NCBI GenBank assembly: GCA_020444075.1
Contig: JAHLLR010000001.1
Coordinates: 111,782-175,781 of the forward strand
Reading direction: 5' to 3'
Source of the DNA: Deltaproteobacteria bacterium
Lineage (GTDB): Bacteria > Desulfobacterota > Desulfobacteria > Desulfobacterales > Desulfosarcinaceae
Length of the DNA: 64,000 nt
Made by a program: the position numbers and the translations under genes
Notes under the pieces: model-generated
What the model was told of the DNA's origin: nothing
Databases searched by the model: none
What the model saw: only the letters and a program-made list of their open reading frames with translations
Shown here: positions 1 through 8,228 of the stretch, piece by piece
How positions within the stretch are numbered: position 1 is the stretch's first letter
Layout: each line of letters opens with the position of its first letter

Positions 1-247
1 AAACCACGATGTTGATGGTCAACAGTAAAAGGAGGCCCTGAAACCACCAGGAGTGGTACATATCCAAAATGCCCAGGGTGCTGAGCAGTTGGTATCGAAA
101 GGCCCCGTAAGCATGAAGATAGGCATCCGGACTTTCATTCTGGGGAATGACGGTGCCGATGATGGAGGTGAATGCCAGAGAGAGCAGCAGTACAACGGTC
201 AGCTTGACGGAACAGAAAAATTTCCACAGCGGGTTCGCGTTCTTCAA
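1..247 (-). CDS. ResB-like cytochrome c biogenesis protein (N-terminal part)
   Basis: The gene runs off the left edge; 82 codons are visible. The translation starts KNANPLWKFF, has a hydrophobic helix (SVKLTVVLLLSLAFTSIIGT), the motif IGTVIPQNE, and a second helix beginning at the edge. This is the usual start of ResB/Ccs1 proteins, which with CcsA deliver haem to apocytochromes c outside the membrane (system II). The start is a TTG at 247, chosen because AGGAGG lies at 255-260, seven bases upstream; an ATG just before it is out of frame. ccsA would be expected beyond the edge, which cannot be checked here. Confidence 0.75.
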   Translation of the reverse strand, partial: MKNANPLWKFFCSVKLTVVLLLSLAFTSIIGTVIPQNESPDAYLHAYGAFRYQLLSTLGILDMYHSWWFQGLLLLLTINIVV

Positions 248-670
248 AAAAACTCCTCCTGATGGGCATCAATGAATCGGGCCATGAGCAGCCCGTATCC
301 GGTCTTTCGGGTGCACCGAAAATAGTTCGCTCGGGTCGCCCGGGTAAGGGCTTTTCAAACGCTCAGCGCAAGCGTGTTCAGCAAAATAATTCCCGTAAGC
401 GGAAATGTAAAGCGACCCACTTGAACCGGAATGCTATTCTGACAGAAATTGTCCGGTTAAAAAAGCGCAAATTTTAATATCGGGCATATGTTCCAACACG
501 CTAAAGATGGACCACGGCAGCAAAGGGCAACCGAAGTCGAGGCTATTGCTTCCGGGTCGCCCGGTCATTGACCTGGATCAACTTTCAAAATCGGGTCCAC
601 GGATACTAAAAAGGTTTTTTTTATCTTCCGGTTATGTTAAGGCAGACATAATTAAAAGGTGGAGGTAAAT
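248..670. other. Intergenic region between divergent ResB-like and FmdE genes
   Basis: No convincing gene. Short open frames at 53-477 on the plus strand lack family signal and partly overlap the ResB gene. The stretch contains an FNR-like site (568-581), two copies of the short element CGGGTCGCCCGG at about 333 and 553, and an AT-rich run before the FmdE ribosome site. It presumably holds both divergent promoters. Confidence 0.5.
568..581 (+). promoter_or_regulatory. FNR/CRP-like site upstream of the FmdE operon
   Basis: The sequence TTGACCTGGATCAA is TTGAC-N4-ATCAA, one base away from the FNR consensus TTGAT-N4-ATCAA. It lies 90 bases before the FmdE start, in the divergent intergenic region. 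A redox or Crp/Fnr-family regulator would fit an operon of molybdenum and siroheme proteins. A single 14-base match may occur by chance. Confidence 0.4.
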
Positions 671-1282
671 ATGGACGATTTAAACACGCTGCTGGAAGGC
701 TCGGCCCGGGCTCACGGCCACCTGTGTCCAGGCCAGGTGGTGGGGGTGCGCATGGCCATGCTGGGGTGCCGCCTCATCGGGTTGGACAACCCCAGCCAAC
801 TGCCCCAGATCAAAAAACTCATCGTTTACGTGGAGATCGATCGTTGCGCCACGGATGCCATCGCCCATGTCACCGGCGCCAGGCTGGGTCGCCGCTCACT
901 GAAATATGTAGACAACGGCATCATGGCCGCCACCTTCATCAACCTGGAGAGCGGAAAGGCATTTCGCATCGTCTCCACCGAGTCCTCGCGGGACCTGGCC
1001 CATGTGTACGCCCCGAATGTCGATGATATCCGGCAGCGGCAGATCGATGCCTACCGGAACATGCCCGATGACACCCTGTTCACCATCGAGCCGGTGTGGG
1101 TGGATGTACCCGTTCACGATATGCCGGGTCCCTCCCGGTTCAAGGTCCGCTGTGAGTCTTGCGGAGCCATGATCCGGGACAAAAAAGAGGTGCTGATCGA
1201 CCATCGGACGCTTTGCCGCCCCTGTGCTTACGGGACCTACTACCGACCGCTGGAAACACGCACACGTCTTAAAATCGCCTGA
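671..1282 (+). CDS. FmdE family protein
   Basis: 203 residues. The N-terminal domain has the FmdE signature with HGHLCPGQ around residues 14-22 (Cys19), followed by an alpha/beta core with EIDRCATDAI; the C-terminus is a small zinc-ribbon-like segment with two CxxC pairs (CESC and CRPC). FmdE was named from the molybdenum formylmethanofuran dehydrogenase operon; bacterial homologues usually sit with molybdopterin enzymes or cofactor genes and their exact activity is not settled. The ATG at 671 is chosen over an in-frame GTG at 659 because GGAGG at 661-665 lies five bases before it. It is first in a run with a molybdopterin-binding protein, which supports a molybdenum/tungsten cofactor role. 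Confidence 0.85.
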   Translation: MDDLNTLLEGSARAHGHLCPGQVVGVRMAMLGCRLIGLDNPSQLPQIKKLIVYVEIDRCATDAIAHVTGARLGRRSLKYVDNGIMAATFINLESGKAFRIVSTESSRDLAHVYAPNVDDIRQRQIDAYRNMPDDTLFTIEPVWVDVPVHDMPGPSRFKVRCESCGAMIRDKKEVLIDHRTLCRPCAYGTYYRPLETRTRLKIA

Positions 1283-1312
1283 CGCTTACCGAATTCTTAA
1301 AGGATATCCATC

Positions 1313-2380
1313 ATGTGCCAGTCCCACCACTCCCGTCCATACAAGGGCGGCATGACCAAGATCAAAGTTGAAGAAGCCATCGGCACCCGCCTGGCCCACG
1401 ACATCACCGAGATCCGCCCCGGCGAATTCAAGGGCCCGTCCTTTCGGCGCGGCCACAAGGTTCAGGAGCAGGATGTTTGCCGGCTTATGCGGTTGGGCAA
1501 GCGTCACCTGTACATTCTCGACCTGAAGTCAGACCAGGTCCACGAAGACGACGCGGTAGTGGAGCTGGCCACCGCCCTTTCCGGTCCGGGGATCACCTTC
1601 GGCCGGGAACCCAGGGAGGGCAAGCTGCAGCTTTCGGCCGCTTATACCGGTCTGCTGAAGATCAACACCCAGGCACTAGTGGAGTTCAATCTCATCCCGG
1701 ACGTCATGTGCGCGGCCATGCATAACAACATTCCCGTATCCCGAGGCCAGGTCGTGGCCGGCACCCGGGCCATTCCCCTGGTGATCGAACGGTCGGTGTT
1801 GGACCAGGCAGTAGCGCTGGCCACCGAGCAGGCACCGATCTTCAGCGTCAAGGCCTATCACCGCCAAAACGTACGGCTGATCATCACCGGCAGCGAAGTC
1901 TACGAAGGTCTGATCGACGACCGGTTCGAAGCCATCGTCCGGGACAAGCTGTCGGCCTTCGGAGCAACCCTGCATGAAACGATGATCCTCCCCGACGATC
2001 CGGAACGGATCGCCGACAGCATCCGCCGGTTTGCTTCAGCCGACACGGACATGATCATCACCACCGGCGGCATGTCGGTAGACCCGGACGACGTCACCCG
2101 GCACGGCATCCGGCTGGCCGGAGTGGACACACTTTATTATGGCGCAGCCGTGCTGCCCGGTGCCATGTTCCAACTGGCCTACAGGGGGAATCTGCCCATC
2201 GTGGGCATCCCGGCCTGCGGACTCTACCATAAAATAACGATTTTCGACCTGGTACTGCCCCGGCTGCTGGCCGGCGAGGCCCTCGATGACCGGGACCTGG
2301 CCGGCTTTGCCGTGGGCGGGATGTGCCTGGACTGCCCGGAATGCCGTTATCCGGCATGCCCGATGGGAAAAACCGGCTGA
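1313..2380 (+). CDS. MoeA/MoaB-like molybdopterin-binding protein
   Basis: 355 residues, 30 bases after the FmdE gene. The first half (IKVEEAIGTRLAHDITEI, then GPSFRRGH) resembles the N-terminal region of MoeA-like proteins; the second half carries the MoCF-biosynthesis fold with ITGSEVYEG, ITTGGMSVDPDD and a PIVGIPACG loop that binds molybdopterin in the family. It ends in a cysteine-rich tail (CLDCPECRYPACP) that could bind metal. Shorter than canonical MoeA (about 400), so it is a MoeA-like relative rather than a proven molybdate insertase. ATG 1313 has AAGGA about eight bases upstream; an in-frame ATG at 1352 is the alternative and would remove a non-conserved 13-residue leader. Confidence 0.85.
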   Translation: MCQSHHSRPYKGGMTKIKVEEAIGTRLAHDITEIRPGEFKGPSFRRGHKVQEQDVCRLMRLGKRHLYILDLKSDQVHEDDAVVELATALSGPGITFGREPREGKLQLSAAYTGLLKINTQALVEFNLIPDVMCAAMHNNIPVSRGQVVAGTRAIPLVIERSVLDQAVALATEQAPIFSVKAYHRQNVRLIITGSEVYEGLIDDRFEAIVRDKLSAFGATLHETMILPDDPERIADSIRRFASADTDMIITTGGMSVDPDDVTRHGIRLAGVDTLYYGAAVLPGAMFQLAYRGNLPIVGIPACGLYHKITIFDLVLPRLLAGEALDDRDLAGFAVGGMCLDCPECRYPACPMGKTG

Positions 2381-2499
2381 TCCCATTTTCCCAAAAAATT
2401 TCATCTGGCGGCCAGGGAAGGTAGTCTTGCATAGCTGCATTCCCTGGGTGTCGCGCCGCTATGCCTGCGGTTCAGGATAAGGACAGGAGAATCATCGAT

Positions 2500-3300
2500 A
2501 TGAAATGGACTGACGAAGCCGAAGCCGCCGTAAAAAAGATCCCCTTTTTCGTTCGGAAGAAGGTTCGCACGCGGGTGGAGAAGGAAGCCGCTGAAATCGG
2601 CAAAACCGGCGTAACCCTGTCCGATGTCAAAGCCACCCAGGCCCGCTACCTCAAGAAAATGAGCAGCGAGGTCAAAGGTTACCAGGTGGATGCCTGCTTC
2701 GGCGGCAGCGGATGCCCCCATCGGGCAATAGCCAGCGAGGTGCTGGTGGAAAAGATCGAACGGATCATGGCCGATGCCGATCTGCTGGGATTTTTAAAGT
2801 TGCGGGTACAGGGCGATCTGAAGTTTCACCATGAATTTCGCATCAGCATTGCCGACTGCCCCAATGCCTGCTCCCAGCCGCAGATCAAAGATGTGGGCAT
2901 TCTCGGCGCGGCAACGCCTGCGTTCACAAAGATTCCCTGCAGCAGCTGCGGTGCCTGCACCAATGCCTGCAAGGAAGATGCGGTAGTGCTGTCTGAATCC
3001 GGCGAAGCCACCGCTATCGACTATAAGCACTGCGTCCATTGCGGCAGCTGCGTAGCCGCCTGTCCCACCGGCACACTGGAAACGGGTAAAAAAGGCTACC
3101 GGGTGCTGATCGGTGGAAAACTGGGCCGGCATCCTCGTCTGGCCAGGGAACTGCCGGGCATTCACGATGCGGAGACAGTGGTACGCATGATCGGCGAATT
3201 TCTGGCATTCTACAAAACGCACAGCACCCATGGTCAGCGCTTTGCTCAGCTGCTTACCGATGCGGATATCGACGAATTCTCCAAAAAATGGGCGATTTGA
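2500..3300 (+). CDS. Small siroheme/4Fe-4S sulfite-reductase-like protein
   Basis: 266 residues. Residues 1-30 (WTDEAEAAVKKIPFFVRKKV) match the small helical PCP-reductase domain. The middle is a single nitrite/sulfite reductase half-repeat with C66-x5-C72 and C120-x3-C124, the pattern that holds the siroheme-bridged [4Fe-4S] cluster. A ferredoxin domain follows with C147/150/153/157 and C178/181/184/188. It is therefore close in plan to the small assimilatory-type sulfite reductases (about 220 residues) of sulfate reducers and methanogens, plus two ferredoxin clusters. Substrate is unknown (sulfite, nitrite or an electron-transfer role). The start at 2500 has AGGAGA nine bases upstream; an earlier in-frame ATG at 2461 has none. 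Confidence 0.8.
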   Translation: MKWTDEAEAAVKKIPFFVRKKVRTRVEKEAAEIGKTGVTLSDVKATQARYLKKMSSEVKGYQVDACFGGSGCPHRAIASEVLVEKIERIMADADLLGFLKLRVQGDLKFHHEFRISIADCPNACSQPQIKDVGILGAATPAFTKIPCSSCGACTNACKEDAVVLSESGEATAIDYKHCVHCGSCVAACPTGTLETGKKGYRVLIGGKLGRHPRLARELPGIHDAETVVRMIGEFLAFYKTHSTHGQRFAQLLTDADIDEFSKKWAI

Positions 3301-3529
3301 CAACCGCCATGAATCAACAGGCCTTGGCGGGTATGCGGGAACGACAGATCGTCTCCTCCCTCTTTGAAAGGCTTTACCTCCGACTATCGCTTGCCGTCCC
3401 ATCCCATTTTGGTTGAACATTTCAACCATTGGTGCTATCTTACGCTGGCTTATCACAGGCAGCCCGGTCGTGGGCGGGCGCCACTTCGATTTCCCGTTTT
3501 CCTGTTCTCAGACTGAATTTAGAGCGAAA

Positions 3530-4879
3530 ATGAGCGCGCTGACCATCGACGACATATTGTCCAACCGGAAAAACCTGGAACGGATTCTGGATAATATGAA
3601 AGATGGCATCATCGCCCATGACCTGAACCGGCGCATTTTTTACTTCAACAAGCGGGCCGAAGAGATTACCGGATATCGGCGGGAAGATGTCGTCGGCAAA
3701 GATTGCCATGAAGCCCTGGGCGGACCCTTTTGCGGCAGCCGATGTTCCTTTTGCGGCAACCAGCCCATCTTTCTCGATACCGCCGAGTATCCGATCAACA
3801 TCATCACCCGTGGGGGGGATCCGCGCCGGCTGGAAATGACGGCCACCATGATGCGCGATGAAAACGACAGGGAAGTCGGCGTGCTGGCAACCTTCCGGGA
3901 TGTCACCGACCTTTTCGAACTGAGAGTCAAAGCCAAAGCAATGACAGGATTTTCCAACATTATCGGCTGCGACAGCAAGATGATCGAGGTGTTCCGGCAG
4001 ATCAAGGACGTTTCCGGCTACGACTACCCGGTCCACATCTTCGGCGAAACCGGCACCGGCAAGGAACTGGTGGCCAATGCCATTCATAACGAAAGCCTGC
4101 GTGCCGGCAACCCGTTCGTCCCCATCAACTGCGGGGCACTGCCCGAGGGCCTGATTGAAAGCGAACTGTTCGGCCATGTGAAAGGGGCCTTTTCCGGGGC
4201 CATCCGTGACAAGAAGGGCCGATTCGAACTGGCCAACAAGGGCACCATCCTTCTGGATGAAATTGCCGAACTGCCCAAGCTGCTTCAAGTCAAATTGCTG
4301 CGGTTTCTCCAGGAAGGCACGTTCGAGAAGGTCGGTGGTGAAAAAACCGTGTCCGTAGATGTGCGCGTGGTCAGCGCCACCAACAAGGATCTCAAGAAAG
4401 AGGTCAAAAAGGGAAGCTTTCGGGAAGACCTGTTCTACCGTCTCAACGTCATCCCCATCCACATCCCGCCCATCCGCGAACGCAAATCCGACATCCCTCT
4501 GCTGGTGGACCATTTCCTGTCCAAGGCGCCGGTGTTCCACGAACAGCGGCCGGCCCGCATCTCCCAGGAAGCCCTGAACATGCTTATGGACTATGCCTGG
4601 CCGGGAAACGTGAGGGAGCTGCAAAACGCCGTTCAGTTCGCCATCGTTCGCTGCAAGGGAAAGGTGATCCGGCCCGAAGACCTGCCCCTGGAGCTGAAGG
4701 ATATCATATTCGAGAAGCCCAAACGGGGTCCGCAGCGAAAACTGGACACGGAGGCGGTCAAGGCGGCGCTGACGAAGACGGGCGGCAACAAGGCCCGGGC
4801 AGCTAAAGTCCTGGGCGTCGGTCGTGCCACCTTGTACCGGTTTTTGGGGGATCATCCCCAGGGACTGACTGGCGATTAA
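3530..4879 (+). CDS. PAS-sensing sigma54-dependent activator
   Basis: 449 residues. An N-terminal PAS domain (residues about 15-125) contains four cysteines at 59, 68, 72 and 75, a possible metal or Fe-S site. The AAA+ domain follows, with Walker A GETGTGKE, Walker [12 protein letters not shown] and the sigma54-contact loop GAFSGA at residues 219-224 (Ser for the usual Thr). A Fis-type helix-turn-helix ends the protein ([19 protein letters not shown]). There is no receiver domain, so sensing is probably direct through PAS. The start is taken at MSALTIDD; earlier in-frame codons back to 3413 do not look like protein. It probably controls the FmdE group or a distant sigma54 operon. Confidence 0.9.
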   Translation: MSALTIDDILSNRKNLERILDNMKDGIIAHDLNRRIFYFNKRAEEITGYRREDVVGKDCHEALGGPFCGSRCSFCGNQPIFLDTAEYPINIITRGGDPRRLEMTATMMRDENDREVGVLATFRDVTDLFELRVKAKAMTGFSNIIGCDSKMIEVFRQIKDVSGYDYPVHIFGETGTGKELVANAIHNESLRAGNPFVPINCGALPEGLIESELFGHVKGAFSGAIRDKKGRFELANKGTILLDEIAELPKLLQVKLLRFLQEGTFEKVGGEKTVSVDVRVVSATNKDLKKEVKKGSFREDLFYRLNVIPIHIPPIRERKSDIPLLVDHFLSKAPVFHEQRPARISQEALNMLMDYAWPGNVRELQNAVQFAIVRCKGKVIRPEDLPLELKDIIFEKPKRGPQRKLDTEAVKAALTKTGGNKARAAKVLGVGRATLYRFLGDHPQGLTGD

Positions 4880-4915
4880 TTCCGCCGCGACCCTGAAAAC
4901 CTATCTGCTGCCATG

Positions 4916-4950
4916 AAAAAGGGGCTCGATATCGAGCCCCTTTTTTGGGT
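4916..4950. terminator. Bidirectional rho-independent terminator
   Basis: A perfect 10-bp palindrome (GGGGCTCGAT / ATCGAGCCCC) is flanked by A5 on the left and T6 on the right, so it reads as an intrinsic terminator on both strands. It lies between the convergent sigma54 activator and cooS genes and should end both transcripts. Confidence 0.92.
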
Positions 4951-4968
4951 TTCAAGTGGGATTGATTG

Positions 4969-6942
4969 TTAAGCGGCCTCGATGCTCCGCCGGTCGGACA
5001 TATCCATGAGCACGCGATCCCTGGCTTTGTCGATACCCAGGGCTTTGCGCTTCTTGTCGATGTGGGCGATCATCATCCTGGCCATCTCGTGGGGATCGGG
5101 GGTGAAGCCCCATTTGCCCATGCCCATCTCCTCCAGTCCCTCGAAGAGCAGTTTTTCGAACTCGGTGCCCTTGGTGACCGGGAAAGTGACGCCGAACACG
5201 GTGAAAACGCCGGAGGCCACAAAGTACTGGCCGATGGCAATGGCTTTTTCGCTCATGTATTCAGGCGCGGCACCCGCTACCGGCAGATCGGCGATGCTGT
5301 CGCCTAGGCCGCCGGTGCGCACCATTTCAGAACAGGCGATGAGGATGCGGGTGTTGTCCACGCAGGACCCCAGACCCAGTACGGGCGGCATACCCACGGT
5401 TTCGCATACCTCGCGCAAACCATCACCGGCGAGAACCGCGGCTTCGGGCGAGGTTAAACCGGCTTTGGCCAGCGCGATCTGTGAGCAACCCGTCTGAACC
5501 ACCAGCACGTCGTTCTTGATCAGTTCCTTGACCAGTTCCACATGCACATAATCCTGCTTAACACGGGGATTGGTGCAGCCCACCACACCGGCGACGCCAC
5601 GGATGCGTCCGTTGATGATGTTCTCGTTGAGCGGTGTGTAGGATGCACGGAAAGAACCGCCCAGCATGTAGTTGATGTACTCGTGGGAAAACCCATGGAC
5701 ACCGACTCCAACTTTCTTGGGGATCTCGATGGGAAACTTGCGGTTTTTGAACCGGCTGATGGCCTTGATCACGATTTCATCGGTACAGAGCTGAGGATTA
5801 TGCTCATCTAGCTCGATGTGTTTGGCGCCCTGCAGGTGACAACGCGGGTTGGTGGTGAACAACTCGGTTCCGTAGCACTCGGCCACCTTGACCAGGCCCT
5901 GCTGAATGCACTGGACGTCCACGGCCATGGCATCCACGGCACCGGTCACGATAATCGGCTCGGTGGATGAAAAGTTGCCCGCATGGGGAATGCCGTGACG
6001 CGACATCACCTCCGCACCGGAGCAGCACATGCCCACCAGGTTGATCCCCTTGGCACCGGCGGCTTTGGCAGAATCGATCAGAGAGGGGGCGTTGACCGAG
6101 GCCAGCATGGATTCAAACAGGTTGGGTTCATGGCCATGCACAATGATGTTGACCTGGTCCTCTTTGAGCACGCCCATGTTGACTTCAACACTGACCGGCG
6201 ACGGGGTGCCGAAGAGAATGTCGCTGATCTCGGTGGCGACCATGGATCCTCCCCAACCGTCAGCCAGGGCGGTGCGGCTGATCTGCTTGATAAGGTTGTT
6301 GGGATCCTGATCCATGCCGATGTGGGTTCGGCTCATCATTTCCATGATCTCACGCATGGCCCCACGGGGAACGATGCCGTGCTTGCGCCACATTTCCAGT
6401 GTCTTCGGCGGTACGCGCTTGGCAAAGGGGATTTCACCCTCCACCTGGGTGTAGGTCTTTTCCAACTCATGGTAAAGATCCATGGCAATGTCCTGAACAC
6501 TGCGGCCTTCAGTCTCGATCCCGATCTCCTTGGAGATCGATTCCAGTTTGTTGACATCCTTGATCCGGTAATCTTTGATCTTGCCCTGGACCACGTCCCG
6601 GAAGATGTCCAGCATGGCCATGCCGTGATCATTGTGGCACGCGGTACCGGTGGCCACCATGCGTCCGAAGTTACGGGCCTGGATGGTATCAATGGTAGCG
6701 CCGCAAACGCCGACCTTGCTATAGGGATCCTTGGGATTCATCCGGCAGGGCCCCATGAAGCAGTGTTTGCAACAGGCTGAGTCGGCGCCGATGGGGCAGG
6801 CCTTCATGCTGACCGCACGGTCAAAATGGGTCTCGACACCATCGCGCCGGGCCTTCTCCAGCATCTGCTGGGTGGCCTCACAGGTGGTAAGGTCCTTGAT
6901 TTCGAATTCTTTTTCCGTTTTAACGGTTTTCTTCTCGACCAT
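4969..6942 (-). CDS. cooS: Ni-dependent carbon monoxide dehydrogenase catalytic subunit
   Basis: 657 residues, the usual CooS length. The N-terminus has the cysteine-rich B/D-cluster region (CPIGADSACCKHCFMGPC, then VGVCGAT). The rest holds the Ni-Fe-S C-cluster segments GHEPNLFE, VGMCCSGAE, VVGCTNPRVKQDY, QTGCSQIALAKAGL and GLGSCVDNTR. It oxidises CO to CO2 (or the reverse) in the cytoplasm with ferredoxin-type partners. ATG 6942 has GGAGG eight bases upstream; the longer frame to 7050 lacks support. No acetyl-CoA synthase, cooF or cooC lies beside it, so it stands alone here, and electron acceptor and nickel-insertion partners must be elsewhere. Confidence 0.95.
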   Translation of the reverse strand: MVEKKTVKTEKEFEIKDLTTCEATQQMLEKARRDGVETHFDRAVSMKACPIGADSACCKHCFMGPCRMNPKDPYSKVGVCGATIDTIQARNFGRMVATGTACHNDHGMAMLDIFRDVVQGKIKDYRIKDVNKLESISKEIGIETEGRSVQDIAMDLYHELEKTYTQVEGEIPFAKRVPPKTLEMWRKHGIVPRGAMREIMEMMSRTHIGMDQDPNNLIKQISRTALADGWGGSMVATEISDILFGTPSPVSVEVNMGVLKEDQVNIIVHGHEPNLFESMLASVNAPSLIDSAKAAGAKGINLVGMCCSGAEVMSRHGIPHAGNFSSTEPIIVTGAVDAMAVDVQCIQQGLVKVAECYGTELFTTNPRCHLQGAKHIELDEHNPQLCTDEIVIKAISRFKNRKFPIEIPKKVGVGVHGFSHEYINYMLGGSFRASYTPLNENIINGRIRGVAGVVGCTNPRVKQDYVHVELVKELIKNDVLVVQTGCSQIALAKAGLTSPEAAVLAGDGLREVCETVGMPPVLGLGSCVDNTRILIACSEMVRTGGLGDSIADLPVAGAAPEYMSEKAIAIGQYFVASGVFTVFGVTFPVTKGTEFEKLLFEGLEEMGMGKWGFTPDPHEMARMMIAHIDKKRKALGIDKARDRVLMDMSDRRSIEAA

Positions 6943-7599
6943 GTTCCCTCCTTCGTGGAAAGATTTCGTGTGGGTTATGACATTACGGTTATGTTGAACG
7001 GCTCCAATAAATTGTATATTCCGCAAAACGCAGGTGCGATGTGAAATCAAGTTGTCGCAAACATCATTTGAAGTGCAGACTACATTTTTCTTCCTTATCA
7101 GGAATGATTACTAATTCAAATAGAAAATTTTTAGGGTCCTGTCAAGAACTGTTTCGTCATTTAATGGTTAATGCCGCTGAACTGCCCCATTGTCCCGGAA
7201 AATGGCTTAACCGTGCAGGAAAGCTCCAGATGATGGGTGGCTATATTCGAACACGGCTTAAAAACCGGTAAGTGCTCTTGACGGTCTTTTTCCACGACGA
7301 TCAATGCCTCACAACCTGAATTTATAAGGCAAAAGAAATGGCTCGTTCGCTGGATTAAAGTCGGAGAGAATCAACGGTGCCGTTTAATGGGTATCGGTTT
7401 GGGAAGAAAATTTTCACTGTTTTTCCTTGACCGGCTTACGGTGGACATTTAATGTATGTTTTCTCACCCATTCTTTTAGGGATCGTCCGAAACTGAATTA
7501 TTCAAGAATCTGACAGTTGTTTTCGGACAGGCCTCAAATGAGTATGACCGGGGACGATAAGCGCACTCACGCCCCTTATTCTATGGAAAGGATACGATC
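6943..7599. other. 657-base intergenic region with divergent promoters
   Basis: No gene is supported; the small plus-strand frame at 7041-7271 shows no family signal or ribosome site. The region is AT-richer than its flanks. It contains TTCCT-TATC-AGGAA near 7094 and a longer inverted repeat at 7485-7528. No convincing sigma54 or FNR element was found upstream of cooS. Confidence 0.5.
7485..7528 (+). repeat. Inverted repeat upstream of the glutaredoxin gene
   Basis: GTCCGAAACTG (7485-7495) pairs with CAGTTGTTTTCGGAC (7514-7528) with a two-base bulge, separated by 18 bases. It is 72 bases before the glutaredoxin start and could be an RNA hairpin in the leader or a regulator site. No T-run follows, so it is not a simple terminator. 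Confidence 0.45.
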
Positions 7600-7854
7600 A
7601 TGTCTGACAAACCGGTGAAGGTCTATTCGCTGAGCACATGCAGCCATTGCAAATCCACCAAGCGTCTATTGGACGAATGCACCATTAAATACGAATTCGT
7701 GGATGTCGATCTGTTGGATGGGGATGAACGCAAGGCTATTCTGGCCGATGTGAAAAAATTCAACCCCAGATGCTCATTTCCCACCGTTATCATCGGTGAC
7801 AATGTCATCGTCGGCTACAAGGAAGACAAAATCAGGGAGGCGCTGGGACTGTGA
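7600..7854 (+). CDS. Glutaredoxin family protein
   Basis: 84 residues with a thioredoxin fold. The active site is STCSHC (Cys14, Cys17) at the end of the first strand; the cis-proline motif FPTVIIGDN and the following GYKED match NrdH/glutaredoxin-like proteins. It overlaps the next gene by one base (TGATG), so the two are co-translated. The neighbour is a ferredoxin:thioredoxin reductase-like catalytic protein, which suggests this protein is its disulfide substrate. Confidence 0.88.
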   Translation: MSDKPVKVYSLSTCSHCKSTKRLLDECTIKYEFVDVDLLDGDERKAILADVKKFNPRCSFPTVIIGDNVIVGYKEDKIREALGL

Positions 7855-8186
7855 TGGATGCCGGTGAACTTTACCAAAAACTGAAAAAGGTCCAGGAGCC
7901 CAAAGGGTATTATTTCAGCAACAACCATGAACGGGTGATGGAACTGATCGAAGCGCTGCTCGTAAACAAGGACCGCTACGGCTACATGGTCTGCCCCTGC
8001 AGACTGGCCTCCGGCGACCGGGACAACGACCGGGACATCATCTGCCCCTGCGACTACCGGCAGCCCGATGTGGCCGAATTTGGGTCATGCTACTGCAACC
8101 TCTATGTTTCCAAAGAATGGAACGAAGGAAAAATTGAGCAGGAATATGTGCCTGAACGACGGCCGCCCGAAAAGATGTTTTTTTAA
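7854..8186 (+). CDS. Ferredoxin:thioredoxin reductase catalytic-chain-like protein
   Basis: 110 residues. Six cysteines sit as C47-P-C49, C64-P-C66 and C79-Y-C81, the three CxC motifs that hold the [4Fe-4S] cluster and redox disulfide of the FTR beta chain. Spacing here is CPC-x14-CPC-x12-CYC, different from the plant pattern x16/x8. FTR reduces thioredoxin-type disulfides with electrons from ferredoxin. No variable (alpha) chain is adjacent, as usual outside oxygenic phototrophs. ATG 7854 overlaps the stop of the glutaredoxin gene; a GTG at 7851 is a less likely start. Confidence 0.88.
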   Translation: MDAGELYQKLKKVQEPKGYYFSNNHERVMELIEALLVNKDRYGYMVCPCRLASGDRDNDRDIICPCDYRQPDVAEFGSCYCNLYVSKEWNEGKIEQEYVPERRPPEKMFF

Positions 8187-8228
8187 GAAATTTCTGACCG
8201 GCTGAGGCCTATTCGTTTGCCGACAACA

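Noticed and set aside
3440-4855. Long minus-strand open frame opposite the sigma54 activator
   Set aside because: It is the GC-rich shadow of a clear activator gene with Walker and helix-turn-helix motifs, and has no family signal.
7020-7070. Sigma54-like TCGCAC...TTTTGC upstream of cooS
   Set aside because: The spacing between the two blocks is too long and one invariant G is missing.
7041-7271. 76-codon frame in the cooS/glutaredoxin gap
   Set aside because: No conserved motif, no ribosome site, AT-rich intergenic composition.
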